From Capsicum annuum (Eukaryota; Streptophyta; Magnoliopsida; Solanales; Solanaceae): DNA of 64,000 nt. A program made the position numbers and the translations under genes. Below are positions 1-12,070 of the stretch, in pieces. The notes beneath the pieces were generated by a model. That model searched no databases. It worked only from the letters and a program-made list of their open reading frames with translations, and was not told the DNA's origin. The DNA lies in the NCBI RefSeq assembly GCF_002878395.1, contig NC_061115.1, positions 149,470,381 through 149,534,380 of the forward strand. The letters are read 5' to 3'. Within the stretch, counting starts at the first letter, position 1, and each line of letters opens with the position of its first letter.

Positions 1-435
1 CACAGTCAAGAACAAGTACCCTCTTCCTAGAATTGATGACCTATTTGATCAGCTGCAAGGTGCTAACTATTTCTTAAAAATAGACTTGAGATCCGGTTAT
101 CACCAACTTAAAGTTAGGGAGTGTTATATTCCAAAGACAGTTTTTTGCACCCAATATGGTCATTTTGAGTTCTTGGTCATGTCCTTCGGGCTAACAAATG
201 CCCCAGTAGCCTTTATGGATCTCATGAATTGGGTGTTCAGATAATACCTGGAAATGTTTGTTATTGTGTTCATAGATGATATTCTTGTATACTCTTGAAG
301 TGAGAACGACCATGAAGATCAACTTTGAATAGCCTTGTAAACCCTTAAGATCATTAAATATTTTCCAAATTTAGCAAGTGTGAATTTTGGCTAAGGTCAG
401 TTGCTTTTCTAGGTTATATTATTTCTTTTGAAGGT
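1..435 (+). pseudogene. Gypsy reverse transcriptase, decayed 5'-truncated fragment
   Basis: In the frame starting at base 2 the translation shows the RT fingers/palm region, including [16 protein letters not shown], then [10 protein letters not shown] and the catalytic-site motif FIDDILVYS near 270-297, the gypsy version of YxDD. Stops occur just before the catalytic block (TAA at about 243) and just after it (TGA near 296). The rest of the thumb reads with stops and a frameshift. The family makes cDNA from the element RNA in virus-like particles; this copy cannot. Confidence 0.85.
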
Positions 436-559
436 ATTCAAGTTAACCCTCAAAAGATAGAAGCTGTGAAAAATTAGCCTAGACCTATTTCCCTGTCTGA
501 TATTAGGAGTTTCTAGGGTCTAGCTGGCTACTACCATCATTTTGTTGAGGGTTTCTCTT

Positions 560-1290
560 CCATTGCGTCCTTTTTGACTTGGTTGACCCAAAATAAAATT
601 AAATTCCTGTGGTTTGATTGTTGTGAGAAAAGTTTTCAGGAGTTGAAGATTCAACTCACTTCAGCCCTTGTGTTGACCCTTTCAAATGGTGTAGATGATT
701 TTATGGTGTACTGTGATGCTTTTAGAGTTGGGTTGGGTTTTGTGTTGATGCAGAAAGGTAAGGTTATAGCCTATGCCTCTAGACAGTTGAAACCGTATAA
801 GAAGAACTACCCAACCCATGACCTCGAGTTAGCTACAGTGGTTTTTGCCTTGAAAATCTGGAGACACTATTTTTATAGTGTTCATGTTGATGTCTTTACG
901 GATCACAAGAGTTTGCAGTGTGTGATTACTCAGAGAGAGTTGAATCTTCATCAGAGGTGATGGTTAGAATTTTTAAAGGACTATGATTGAATGTGTTGTA
1001 TCACCCAGGCAAGGCTAATGTAGTGGCAGATGCCCTTAGCAGGTCGTCCATGGGTAGTGTAGCACAGGTCGAGGAAGATAGAAAAGAGTTAGCTCGTGAG
1101 GTGTAGGCTAGGTTGGGAGTTAGATTGCTTGATTCAGCTGAGGGTAATGTTTGGGTCCAGAGTAGTTTCGAGTCTTCTCTAGTTTTGGAAGTAAAGAAGA
1201 AGCAAGATATGGATCCTAGTTTGGTCATACTGAAGGTGTCAGTTAAAGACCAAACAGTGGAGGTTTTCTCCTAAGGGGGAGATAGTGTAT
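560..1290 (+). pseudogene. Gypsy RNase H domain and linker to integrase, decayed
   Basis: The frame from 574 to 957 reads through the end of the RT connection and the RNase H core. Acidic residues expected for catalysis are visible in [25 protein letters not shown] and [10 protein letters not shown]. The frame stops at a TGA at 958, next to the Arg-Trp that usually follows. After a frameshift the tail continues as LYHPGKANVVADALSRSS and a linker to about 1,285, with further stops. Loss of Arg/Gln/Trp codons to TGA/TAG fits deamination of methylated cytosines (inference). Confidence 0.82.
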
Positions 1291-2618
1291 TGAGATTTCT
1301 GAACAGATTATATATGCCTGATGTTGAAGATTTAAGGCAGAGAATTATGGCTGAAGCGCATGGCGCACGATATTCTATTCATCCCGGTGCTACCAAGATG
1401 TACTACAATTTACAAGAAATCTATTGGTGGAATGGTATGAGAAAGGATATAGCAAAATTCGCAGAGAAGTATACAACTTGCCAATAGGTTAAGATAGAAC
1501 ACCAAAGACCCGGTGGAATGATGCAAGAATTCAGTATTCCTACTTGGAAGTGGGAGGAAGTAAATATGAATTTTGTGATTGGTTTACCTCCTTCTCGACG
1601 TCATCATGATTCGATTTGGGTCATTGTAGATAGGTTGACTATGTCCGTGGATTTCTTGCTAGTTCATACATATTTCACCACTGAGGACTATGCTAAGATG
1701 TACATTCGAGAGTTAGTCAGGTTGCATGGAGTTTCTTTGTCTATGATCTCCGACAGGGGTACTCAATTTACTTCTTATTTTTGGAGGGCTTTTCAGAAGG
1801 GTCTTAGTACCCAAGTTTATCTTAGATTTTCTTTTCATCTGCAGACCGATGGTCAGGCTGAGAGGAGCATCCAGAAGTTAGAGGATATATTAAGGGAGTG
1901 TGTTCTTGATTTCAAAGGAAGTTGGGATAAACATTTGCCATTGATTGAATTTTCTTACAACAACAGTTTTCATGCTAGCATTGGAATGGCTCTATTTGAG
2001 GCATTATACTGAAGGTGATGTAGATTACCCATAGGTTGGTTTGATGTGGGTGAAGCTGCTGTGAGTGGACCTGATGCTGTGTTTGAGGCTATAGAGAAAT
2101 TTAAGCTGATTCGAGAAAGGTTGAAGAGAACCTAGAGTCGTCAGAAGTCATATGCAGATGTGAGAAGAAAAGCTCTTGAGTTTGAGGTTAACGATCTAGT
2201 GTACTTGAAGATTTCACCCATGAAAGGGGTGAAAATATTTGGTAAGAAAGAAAAGTTTAGTCCCTGATATGTTGGCCCTTATAGAGTTTTGAATCGTATT
2301 GGGAAAATAGATTACGAGATTGAATTGCCTGCCGAGTTATCAGCTGTCCATCCTATCTTTCACGTTTCTATGCTCAAGAAGCACATTGGTGATTCTGTTG
2401 TTGCTGATCCGTCAGAAAGTTTCGATGTTCAGGATAGCCTTTCGTATGATGAAGTTCTGGTTGAAATCCTAGATTATCAAGTTTGTAGACTAAGAAATAA
2501 AGAAGTTCCCTTGGTCAAAGTTCTATGGCAAAATCAATCAGTCGAGGGTGCTACTTGGGAAGCAGAAGAAGATATGCGAACCAGATACCCTCATCTCTTC
2601 TCCGCGAGTTTAAATTAA
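1290..2618 (+). pseudogene. Gypsy integrase with C-terminal chromodomain, decayed
   Basis: The zinc-binding N-terminal part reads at 1,290-1,484: HPGATKMYYNLQ, then KYTTCQ, with Tyr where the first Cys of the CxxC pair is expected, and a TAG right after. The DDE core follows at 1,518-2,010. The first catalytic Asp appears replaced by Asn (VNMNFVIGLP), whereas SDRGTQFTS and the AERSIQ Glu block remain. The C-terminal part (2,030-2,618) contains VGPYRVLNRIG, VHPIFHVSMLKKH and a chromodomain-like end (YDEVLVEILDYQV through WEAEEDMRTRYPHLF). The gene ends at TAA 2,616. Chromodomains in this lineage direct insertion to heterochromatin. Confidence 0.86.
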
Positions 2619-2824
2619 GCTGAAGGTACTATTCTTCCCTAATCTAGTTTCCTTCTAATCCAGTGTATTCAGCTATATGGGTATTCTCTCTATGATTCAT
2701 GCATTTTGTGAAGTACTCGAAAGTTTAGAATGAAGTAAGCCCTTTTAGTGAGTCGTTCTAGCTATACGTCCTCATTTTCTCTTGTTCTTAGCCTATCTAG
2801 CCACATTCAAGGACGAATATTTCC

Positions 2825-2838
2825 AAGGGGGAGATACT
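2825..2838 (+). promoter_or_regulatory. Polypurine tract (plus-strand primer) of the gypsy element
   Basis: AAGGGGGAGATAC lies immediately upstream of the LTR start TGTAATACC. This is the normal plus-strand priming site and fixes the LTR 5' boundary at 2,839. Confidence 0.8.
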
Positions 2839-4835
2839 GTAATACCTCGAGACTCTAACCAATAGTGCAACCATGAATCAAGCTCATGAGAAATAAATTA
2901 TAATGTTTTGGGTTGTTTTCTGATCAAGGATGGTGTGTATTAAGTCCTTAAAGATGTCCTAACGATTGGGTGAATCAAAACATTCCTTACAGATTGAATT
3001 CTTGGGAAGGATATTGGTATAGTCAACTTCAAATGAGAATATCTCTCATATACTTGGAATATTTTATCTCATGACCTATCAACAGATAGATAATTGAATT
3101 ATCTTTCCAACGATACCAATTTCGCCAAAATCCGATACCAGAGCAAAGAGTTATACCTAGTTTACTCCAGCATGTCAATCTGGAAAAGGGTGACGATGTT
3201 TCTGACGGCCTGTTACGTTTCTAACGACATTTCTGATGACGTCATCATGTTTCTGACGATATTTCTAACGATGTTGTCAGCCTTAGGAAGAAAATCATAA
3301 AATTTGACCCTTTTGTGACGATATTTTGGGACGGCCTATCATGGGTCTGACGACTTGTCACGGATGTCGTCAGCTATTTTGTTTCAGCAATTTAGAGACA
3401 TCTTTACAAGGGTATTTTGGTCTTTTCCCATCTTTTGGAGGCCTCTATAAATATGATAATCTCATCCAAACCCTAATTCCATCATTTTCTTCCAATTCTC
3501 TTGAAATAATATATCTAGGGTTATATCAAGAACATAAATCTTCAAAGAATCATCCATAAATCTTCAAAATTTCTTCAAGAATCCAGTCCCTCATAGTGTG
3601 GGCTTCAAGAATTATTTATTTCAAGTGTGGATAAAGTCTCAAGCACTAAATTTTATCCAATTTCAAAGATTAAGGTATGTGGGATTTTAAACAAGAACAC
3701 TTCTTTCGTTCTTGTGCCCAAATATTTAATTTCTATTAAATTTCATGAATTTTACAAAGTGGGTTTACACCCAAATTACTTTATCAAGGAATTATGAGAT
3801 TTGAGCTATAAAAGATTGACACATATGACTACTTCATTGTCTTATTTCTTAAATTAAGAATTTATGTCATGAGTTGTATATTATTATTATTATGAAATAA
3901 TCATTTCTAAGTGATTTATGATAAGTGTCATAATTTATGTTTTTCCATGAGAAGCTTGTCTACTGAATATATATTGATATTGATCTTGAGAGTCAAGAAT
4001 GAGTTTTATGATGTTTTCTGGAAGATTTGATACTTGATATGAGTTGATAAGCAAGTGTACTTGATGATGAGAAAGATTATTTTGACATTTAGTCGAGTTA
4101 GGAATCCACAAGTTGATTATGATTTATAAGTGAGATATATATTTATATTTTGATCTTCATGATAAACCCTTGAGTTGATTAAGGTGGATTTCCTAACGCG
4201 TTCTGAGCTTAAGTCTGGGAGTAGTATTTAGCACCGAGCGGGAAGTATGGGTTCAGCGCGTCCTACTTTCCCAAAACTACGTGCTACCATAGGATTAAGA
4301 TTAGCCAAAGTTCAAGACAGTTATCACTAAAGTTAAGGTTCTACTCCGATGGCAAGGATAGAATAGCTTTCCCCAATGTGGGAAAGACGTTGAACTCCAT
4401 GTAAGCTCACATGGTTTGTCGGTTATAAGAAACTCCCAAGTCCATAATAGTCCAAGTTTCATGAGTTACCGAGTCACTCTAATTCATAAGTCAAAGAGTT
4501 TGAGTAGAGTCCAACGGTTTGTGAGATGTATGAAGCATGTGTTATTATTGATGATTTATGGAAAGTATGTATTAGATAAGTCAAGCGAAGAGAGTCATTA
4601 TTATCAGCATGCATGATTTTCTTATACATTTATGATATTATTTAAATGTTGCCTGCACCCCCACATACTCAGTACATTCCCAAGTACTGATTCCCATACT
4701 CTTTTGTGTTCTATATTTTCTCATGATGTAGGTTCAGGTGCTCGGTCTCAGCAGCGACAGTGATCTTCGAGTACCTTCTTCTATATTCGTACAGTTGGTG
4801 AATCCTCATGGTTCGAGGACCTATGTCCCCAATTT
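2839..4835 (+). repeat. Gypsy LTR, about 2.0 kb, 3' end missing
   Basis: Starts with TGTAATACC after a polypurine tract. The first part resembles the LTR at 6,714 (shared blocks around 2,999-3,130). A stretch dense in TGACGACAT-like direct and inverted repeats (about 3,190-3,370) precedes a TATA box (TATAAATAT near 3,445). Later blocks (4,200-4,440 and 4,655-4,750) match, in opposite orientation, the LTRs of the element at 20.4-29.2 kb. Those LTRs continue roughly 600-700 bp past the last shared block, so this copy has lost its R/U5 end at the junction near 4,835. The right edge is approximate. Confidence 0.75.
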
Positions 4836-5870
4836 TTGTATTAATAGTAAATGGCAACCTAGTGGCCAACTCAGCTGTAGCCAGGATTCGGGACTTCACC
4901 CAAATGAATCTTTCTTCCTTTCTTGGGTCTAAGCCAGATGAGGACCCTCAGGAACTCCTAGATCAGGTTCAGAAGGTGACAGATATCATGGGGGTGACTA
5001 CTGTTGAGACTTCTAAGCTAGCTACATATTAGTTGCAGGATGTGCCTTATATTTTGTTCAAGCAGTGGAAGTCAGAAAGGGCAGATGAGGCAAAGCCTAT
5101 AGAATGGGATGAATTTATCACTTCATTCTTAGAGAGGTTCTTTACCCTAGATCTTAGAGAAGCTAAGGTGCTAAAGTTCATCAACCGACAATATGATAGT
5201 GAAAGATTATTCTCTTACGTTTACTCAATTAGCCAGATATGCTCCTCATGTGGTTGCAGATAATAGGGCCAAAATGAGTAAGTTTGTGTTTGGGGTGAAT
5301 GATAGCGTGGTTAATGAGTGTAGATTCACCATGCTGAATAGTGACATGACTTTAGCTAGACTTATGACTCATGCTCAGTAGATAGACGGGCAAAAGATTA
5401 AGATAAAGAAAAAATAGAATAAGAGGGTGAGGATAGGTAGTTCCAGCTTTGCTCAAACTAAGTCAAGGGGTAGTAGCCATTCTCAGTATAGTCATAAGCT
5501 TTCAGTCCCAGATCTATCTTCAGCTAGTGCACCAGTACCCAAGTTCGGGAATGACCATCATGATGGGTCGCCAGGATTTGAGGCCCAGGAGAGTGAGAAC
5601 AGAAGTCTTACCTATCCAATTTGCAAAGAGTATGGTAGGAATCACCTAGGTGTGTGTAGAGCAGGTAGCGAGGTATGTTATGGATATGGTAAGCTAGGCC
5701 ATAGGCTACGGGAATATAGAGTAAGGGCTCAGAAAGGAAAAAATTTATGCTAGCAGGGCGTCACTTCCAATACCACTAGTGGTCAGTGTCAGAATAGGTT
5801 TTATGCTCTTCAGACTCGCCATGATCAAGGAAATTCCCCCAGCATAGAATCGGGTACGTTATAGGCCCTT
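4836..5870 (+). pseudogene. Gypsy gag (capsid and zinc knuckle) to protease start, decayed
   Basis: The capsid part reads as NLSSFLGSKPDEDPQELLDQV, then IMGVTTVETSKLATY, a TAG at 5,030, LFKQWKSERADEAKPIEWDEF and FLERFFTLDLREAKVLKFIN. A frameshift near 5,190 leads to FTQLARYAPHVVADNRAKMSKFV. The frame after that carries CKEYGRNHLGVC, where CxxC-type spacing is partly lost, and CYGYGKLGHRLREY, a degraded CCHC knuckle. It ends just into the usual protease linker (QNRFYALQTRHDQ near 5,790-5,828). Gag packages element RNA; this copy has several stops. The sequence is fused to LTR DNA on its left with no primer-binding site between them. Confidence 0.82.
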
Positions 5871-6713
5871 CATACTCATGATGTGCATTGTTAGATCTCT
5901 TGCTCTCATTTTAGCTTAAGTTTTTCAGGATGAGTTGTTCAATCATGAATCAGTCTGTTGATGCCCTGTGCATCGCCCCAGTATCTTAGTAAGGTGAGCG
6001 TTCTTAGAGGGACATAGTATCCCAAGGGGGAGATACCATATTATTCCTCAACGCTCTCACGTCTTAAATTCAGTTTCGTTTTGCATAAAAAATCCAGTTA
6101 GAATAGAGGGTACTCATAAGTTAGCCCTCAATTTAAGATCTCAGTCGTGAGCCATATATTTAGGGGCTCAGTCCAGTTTACAAAATTTAGTTTATTTGTC
6201 ATGTTTCAGCCTCAGTCATGTTCTCAGGTTCCCGTTCATGCATACTTCTAGAATAGTCATGGGGAGATCAGTACTTTTTAGTTACGTAGCATTTTTCTTA
6301 AACTTACTCAGTTCCCTATTCAAATTACCATTACAAAATTGGTATTCAGTTCATGCTCAGATCTCCATGACAACCTTGGTACTAAGTACTATTGCATATT
6401 TATTCATGCATTCATATATCAGTTCAGTCATGTAATTATGCATCAGACATGCATTCTCACTGTGAGAAATTTAGTTCATCGGGACATTCAGTCATGTATT
6501 CATGAGTCAATTATCCATGCATCAGATATGCATGAATTCAGTTTATCAGTCATGCATCAGACATGCATGTTTAGTATGTTATATTCAGTTATCAGTTATG
6601 TCATCCATGAGATCATGTTCCAACTATTCATGTTCAGTATGTACGTTAGTTTATGTTCTTCCCCTCTCTCACTCAGTCCCATTCGAGGATAAATGTTCTC
6701 AAGGAGGAGATAT
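5871..6713 (+). other. Gypsy 3' untranslated DNA with two polypurine tracts
   Basis: No coding potential seen. Two purine-rich tracts (AAGGGGGAGATACC near 6,023-6,036 and AAGGAGGAGATAT at 6,701-6,713) are each preceded by the kind of sequence that precedes gypsy LTRs. Only the second is followed by a clear LTR start. Between them are imperfect repeats of CATGCATCAGACATGCAT-like words (about 6,430-6,570). Confidence 0.6.
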
Positions 6714-9713
6714 TGTAATACCCTAAGAATGCCAACCGATAGTAGAACCATGATTCAATCTCATGAAAAATAAACTATAGTGATTTAGTAGTTTTATGAC
6801 CAAGTTAGATGTATACTAAGTCATCAAATACGTCCTATCTAATAGACGGATCAAAATATCCCCTACCGATTGAATTCTTGAAAAGGACATTTCTATAGTC
6901 AACTTCAAAATAGAATATCTCCCATTCTACAAAGAACTTTTGATCTCATGACCCACCAACAGATATATAATTGAATTAGTTATCCAAATATACCAATTTT
7001 TCCAAAATCCGGCATCGGAGTAAGAAATTATGGCCGTGTTACTAAGAGCTGCCTGAGCTGTCCAGGAGCAATAAGCAAGCTAATGAAACATCAATTCAGC
7101 GATGGAACATTGCTTTGGCCATCATAAATGAAGCATTAAGGCTGTTTGGTGGCCCAAAAATGATGGTTGGAGTGACGGTTAGTCACCAGAATGACGGTCC
7201 GTCACTCAAACCGTTAGTTTTGTCTGAAACAATGCTGAAATGCCATTTTAAAGGATTTTTGGGTCTTTTTCCACCCTATTTAACACCTAATCATGTCAAA
7301 TCAAAGAACATAACTCCTCATTCATCCATAACATCAAAATTAGGGTTTATTTCAAGATGAAAACCAAAGAACAAGATTCAAACCCTTTTCTAAGAATACT
7401 AAAGAATCAAACCGTCACCATTCAAGAACCTTCGAGAAAAGTTAATCTCCTTAAAGATTCAAGCTTTTGAGGTATGCATAGTATTCATTCATGGATTTAT
7501 TTTGTCCATGAATCCCAACAATCTCTTTTCTAAGTTCAAATTTATGGATTTCTTTATGAATTTCATGTTGGGTTTGTTTTTTTTATGTTGAGAATGATCA
7601 ATTGAATTCAAATCCATGTTGGGTGATCAGTATTAAGTGGAATTGATTTGTATAGATGTATATTCATGTGAACCTATCATTAAATCTTAGGATGATGAAA
7701 TTAGAGTTGAATTATGATGTTTAATTATTGTATAATGATGTTTATATGTACCATGCCTACCATGTGTTTGATTAAATGCCTATTAGAAGGAAAAGTGCCC
7801 AACTAGTATGATACCATGAAATCCCCAATTATGTACAAGTTTATGCATATCATATGTTTGATGAATTGCTTCAGTATATGAATTAGGGATTACGATGTTA
7901 GTCATGTGTTCAAGTAAGTCATGCTATGTCAGTTTCTTTCCATCAATTCCTGGGGGTACTTGTACCCAAAATATTAACTGTGTGCCTAGAGCCATGTCAT
8001 ATTTTCATGATACTCTCAGTCAAGCTATGATCCATAGAACTCAGTCAATCATGTGACTCAGGAAACCCAGAAATCTTAGTAATTTCAGTAGTTCAGTAAT
8101 CTCAGTGATCTCAGTACTCAGTAATCTCGTAACCTTAGTATTTCCAATCAATCTCGGTAACAACAGTACTCTCAGTCAGTCCTCAGAACTTAATACATTC
8201 CGTCAGTCAATGAAACTCAGTAAATTTAGTTTAGCTCCACTAGACAATACCACTAGTATTATTTCAGTTCAGTTAATCAATTCAGCTTAGTTAATCAGTT
8301 CAGAATCTTTTAAATGGCAGTAGAAATTAGCACCGAGTGAGCCTAAGGACGGGAACTCACCTGCCAGATAGGACTGAGATTCCTAGAAGCAATCCCTAAG
8401 TTCCAAAACTACGTAGACAACATAGGTACGAGATGTCACCCATTAGATAGGATTGATATACTCAGGGATCACCTGTTAGCATATTTAAATGTATAGGATT
8501 GATCTCAGGGGTCACCCGCTAGATTAGGACTGACTCCATAGTAGTTGTCTTTACCAGTGGCGTGGTACTGATACCCTTCCAATTGGGGTTACAGTTTGGA
8601 CCCTAGTTATCATAGTATGGGGCATGCCAGTTAGATGAATATATCCTACAGTTTCAGTTATAGAATCAGGGATGTCAGATACAGTCAATTTAGCACAGTT
8701 GTATAAATTTAGGACTGTCATATACAGTTAATCCTTATCATTATAAATAGACTCTGGTACCACCCACTAGACAGGGTTGATCTTAACTATGGTCAGTCAG
8801 TATCAGTATCATTAGATTTAGAGATCACCCGATTCAATTACTCAGATATAGTACTAAACTCAGCTAGTTTCATTAGATTTAGGACTGTCAGATAAAGTCA
8901 CTCATGTTATTAGTTATCAGAACTTATGTTATCAGTATTCATCTTCAGGACTGTCAGATATATCCAACCAGACCAGTTCTTCATAATCAGAACTGTTAGA
9001 CACAGTTTTTATGTATCAGTAACATAGTATCAGTCCCTCAGTATTCAGTTATATAGTATCAGTATTTCTCACTCATCAGTGACTCAGATATTAATATTAG
9101 TAAACTCAATAGTTAGGACTCAGTATTCAGTCCTACCATGATCTTAGTTACAGTTACGTAGTCATGCATGTATTCTCACGTTCATGTTAGTCAGTCAGTT
9201 AGTATTGTTCATGCATATGAACCATTTACATTCAGCCTACCTTATTTGTATACCAGTACATTTAAAGTGTTGATGTATTATGCTATGATATCTTATACCA
9301 TAGGTTTAGAAGCACGAGCTCTAGAGCATCAGTAGCATCCAGGTTCAACAGTCAGAGTTAGCTGTGATTACTCATCCTTCGAGGAAATGATGATTATATT
9401 ACCATTTCAGTTTTCAGTTTATTTCAGTAGTCGGAGTTATTTGGGGACATGTCCCATCAACTCCTTTTTTAGACAGTTTAGAAGCTTTCAGACTATAGCA
9501 TGTCAAACAGTTATTTCGGTTATTTTGGTATTGATATACCATATTTTCAGCTATGTATTAGTATTGAACTTTATGTCCTTTCAGTTCATGTTTCCGAATT
9601 ATACAGTCTTTTATGCAGTATACAGGTACAGATATTAGTCATGGGTTAGCTTGTGGTCCTTCTAGGTCATGAGCACTGTGTAATATTCCGGGTACCAGAT
9701 TCGAGGTGTTACA
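6714..9713 (+). repeat. Gypsy LTR, 3.0 kb (TGTAATACCC...GGTGTTACA)
   Basis: A polypurine tract ends at 6,713, the LTR opens with TGTAATACCC and closes with GTGTTACA at 9,713. The 5' part is homologous to the LTR at 2,839. The 3' half (8,050-9,250) is packed with CAGT/TCAG words and repeats of GGACTGTCAGATACAGTCA-type units, and is related to the solo LTR at 30,703-32,145. Because the left flank is a polypurine tract rather than host DNA, this is a 3' LTR whose interior has been lost. The right flank is SIRE-like DNA with no primer-binding site. A possible TATA-like box lies at about 7,272. Confidence 0.75.
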
Positions 9714-10404
9714 CTTTGTCGATAAAAAATCTTTTTGTTCTAGACATTTTTGAGTGTTCTAAGAAGAAGGTAAAGTTTGAATTCAATAGTTCCTTGAATT
9801 TCAAAACTAATTTCTGAAGGCCCTCTAATGAAATCCTATTCCATTCCATGAAATAATTGTGCATTGTTCATAGTAGACACATTGTTCTTGATCTCTTGAA
9901 ATTCCATCATTGTCCCTTTAAATGTCTATTCAAATCTAAGGCTGCACAAATATTTCTTCTTCATTCCTAGGTTTGCCTATGAATCCCTCATTCTCCTCTT
10001 TTATACAAATCTTAATTTTTTTTGCTCTGATGAATTGTAATCCCTTCTAATTGGAAAAGGGATTTTTCTTGATTGTTTTATGTTTGACTCTATTTTGATA
10101 TAAACTACTTGGGTTGATTTACCTTCTTTAAAACTCCGTGTCCTGATTGATTTTGAAATCACTTTTGAATTAGCAAAACGTGTAATTTCTTAAGACAATT
10201 CTGATTCACTGACCTCTGCTCTAAGCCCCAAGTATTTGTGTTATGAAACCAGTGTTATTACCCACATTGTGGCAACTACTTTTCTTCCGTATGTAGGCTT
10301 TCTATCAACTCTGACTCGGAGTGATACTCTTCTCACTTATTATCTTGTCTCCACACAAGTTCAAATTTTTTTCCTTTGTTATCAATTTCATAATTGAGGT
10401 TGAT

Positions 10405-10940
10405 CTTGATCTTTCCAGTCTTCAATATGGGCTTCACTACCCATATTCTGGAGGCTAATAATATTTCTCTTAATAATATTCCTTCTCTCCTTGTTAAGAA
10501 ATGCTATAATTTCAAAGCATTTTTTAGTATGGACTATGTCCTCACTAATGGTGTTTAGATTCCTAAGTCTGATGTATGCTCTGGTCGTAGTCCTTCTTCT
10601 CCAAAATCAAGGTTCTCTCCTCTACCTAATCCTAATTCTTCCTTATTATCATTCTTTATCTTCCATCAAATGACCGAGATGGAGTAAAAATCGGATTCTC
10701 TTAAGGACCTTCTCTTGGCAACTCATTTTTAGCTTGATGGTATTAAGGATATTTGAAGAAAGACTAGTGCTGATGTAGCTCGAATTCATGTGAAATTGGA
10801 TACAGTGATCAAAGAAGTTGCAATGATAGTTGTCAAAATCTATACTATTATAGATGCTCTCTCCACTAAAATTATTAATTCGTTCACAAATCTAAACGAT
10901 GTCACTGCAAACACCTTGGCTTTTATTCGTTATCTTTGAT
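10405..10940 (+). pseudogene. Third ORF of SIRE-like element (post-pol, function unknown), copy 1
   Basis: By comparison with copy 2 the translation includes ILEANNISLNN, PSLLVKKCYNFKAF, then LKDLLLATHF and a helical, heptad-like stretch (RKTSADVARIHVKLDTVIKE, then VKIYTIIDALSTKI) suggesting a coiled coil near the C-terminus. It ends at TGA about 10,939. Frameshifts occur near 10,520 and stops near 10,558 and 10,755. SIRE-group third ORFs are sometimes called envelope-like, but no transmembrane segment or signal peptide is evident here and I assign no function. Confidence 0.55.
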
Positions 10941-11234
10941 CATCCTCCACCTCTGGCTTCTTAAATGTGTTTTGATTTACAAGAAGTCTGTAAACTATTT
11001 TTTTGTATATCTGAGCATAAACCTTTGAATGCTTTGTTTTTGTATTTATGTATTGTTGCATGTTTTGGTAGGTGCTTTTTCTACTTTTTGTTTGATGTCG
11101 AAGGGGGAGAAATATATAGACTCTGTAGGTACTAGTCAACTACTCAGGGGGAGCTAACATGGAAACCAAGTAAACTAACCGAGGGGAGCTTAACATGAAA
11201 TTTGACTACATTACTTAATTATTGTCATCCATTA

Positions 11235-11247
11235 AGAAGGGGGAAAT
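11235..11247 (+). promoter_or_regulatory. Polypurine tract of SIRE-like copy 1
   Basis: AAGAAGGGGGAAAT directly precedes the LTR start TGATAGTGCC. An earlier purine tract (near 11,100-11,110) lies at the end of the third-ORF region. The equivalent tract in copy 2 is at about 58,808-58,821. Confidence 0.6.
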
Positions 11248-12070
11248 TGATAGTGCCTAATTTCAATGTATGATAACTTTGTAGGGACTAGGTAAAAAAT
11301 AGGCTTAGCAAGGATGTTTGAATAAAGGAAGAAGAATCAATCACATAAGTAAAAATATTCTTCAAGGTTTCCTTAAAGGGAAGAAATCAATACAATGAAA
11401 TCAATCAAATATCCAATCAATATATTTTGACAAAGGGAAGAAGACTTATTGACCAACGAGAATGCCCTACTTAAGGAAAGTATCACGAGTTCATTAATTG
11501 AAAGAACTCTTATTAAATAGTCAAACCTTATTCTTAGAAATATTTCATATCTCATTTTCAAGGATTAGATCTCTTCGGTTACTTTTTTAGAATGAATCAT
11601 CCAAATGTTAGCAACTTAACCTCCCTATATAAAGAATGAAAGATTAAAGGAGAGCTATACATTGATTCTTAACCTTCTCTAGCACTTTGCTCTACTTTTA
11701 TTAAGCATTGTAATTCTTTCAAGTTTTGTTGTGTATCAAAAGAGAGAGAGAAAACAACATAGTTGGTGGAGCATTTCGTATCAAATGAGAGAAAAGATTA
11801 TTGAGTGTGAGTATATGCCAAAAAGTTATACTCAAGCTTAGAATTGTCTTTAAATCACCAAAAGAGCTAGTTGTATCCCTTACAACTCAAGGGAACTAAA
11901 GTAAGGCCTATTCTAGGTGTCATTCAGAATAATGTATCTATTGTCAATTACACTTCAGCATTTTCTATTCAGTATTAAGTTTGCAACTTTTCTTATAGTT
12001 TGTACAGTTGACTAACTATTCCACCAAGTCAACTGAGTAAATCAAAAAAAAAAATAATTCACCCCTACCA
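11248..12070 (+). repeat. SIRE-like LTR, copy 1
   Basis: Begins TGATAGTGCC after the polypurine tract. It contains a TATA-like box (TATATAAAG near 11,624) and ends in an A-rich stretch followed by AATTCACCCCTACCA, the kind of tail seen at copia LTR ends. The exact 3' end is a guess (CA at 12,070), since no primer-binding site follows. The copy at 58,822-59,215 is the same LTR truncated at a microsatellite. Confidence 0.55.

Larger units (their letters stand above)
1..4835 (+). mobile_element. Truncated Ty3/gypsy chromovirus (Tekay/Del-like): decayed pol plus LTR
   Basis: A gypsy element cut by the left window edge. Order: reverse transcriptase, RNase H, integrase, integrase C-terminal region with chromodomain, polypurine tract, LTR. 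Integrase after RNase H places it in Ty3/gypsy, and the C-terminal chromodomain-like tail in the chromoviruses. The reading frame is broken by many stops and several frameshifts, so it cannot be active. The LTR runs without a clear 3' terminus into gag-like sequence of a related element near 4,835, which points to a deletion or ectopic recombination there. Confidence 0.88.
9714..12070 (+). mobile_element. SIRE/Maximus-like Ty1/copia element, copy 1 (3' portion only)
   Basis: Collinear with 51,249-52,461 plus 58,509-59,215. It contains the 3' extra ORF, a polypurine tract and one LTR. No reverse transcriptase lies to its left, because the sequence abuts the gypsy LTR at 9,713. Copy 2 does have copia RT upstream, which identifies the family. 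Plant copia elements of the SIRE/Maximus group are known to carry an additional ORF after pol. This copy matters because it supplies the uninterrupted version of the site occupied by the CACTA transposon in copy 2. Confidence 0.72.

Noticed and set aside
10930..11139. 69-codon minus-strand frame
   Set aside because: Antisense to the collinear SIRE-like 3' region; no support.
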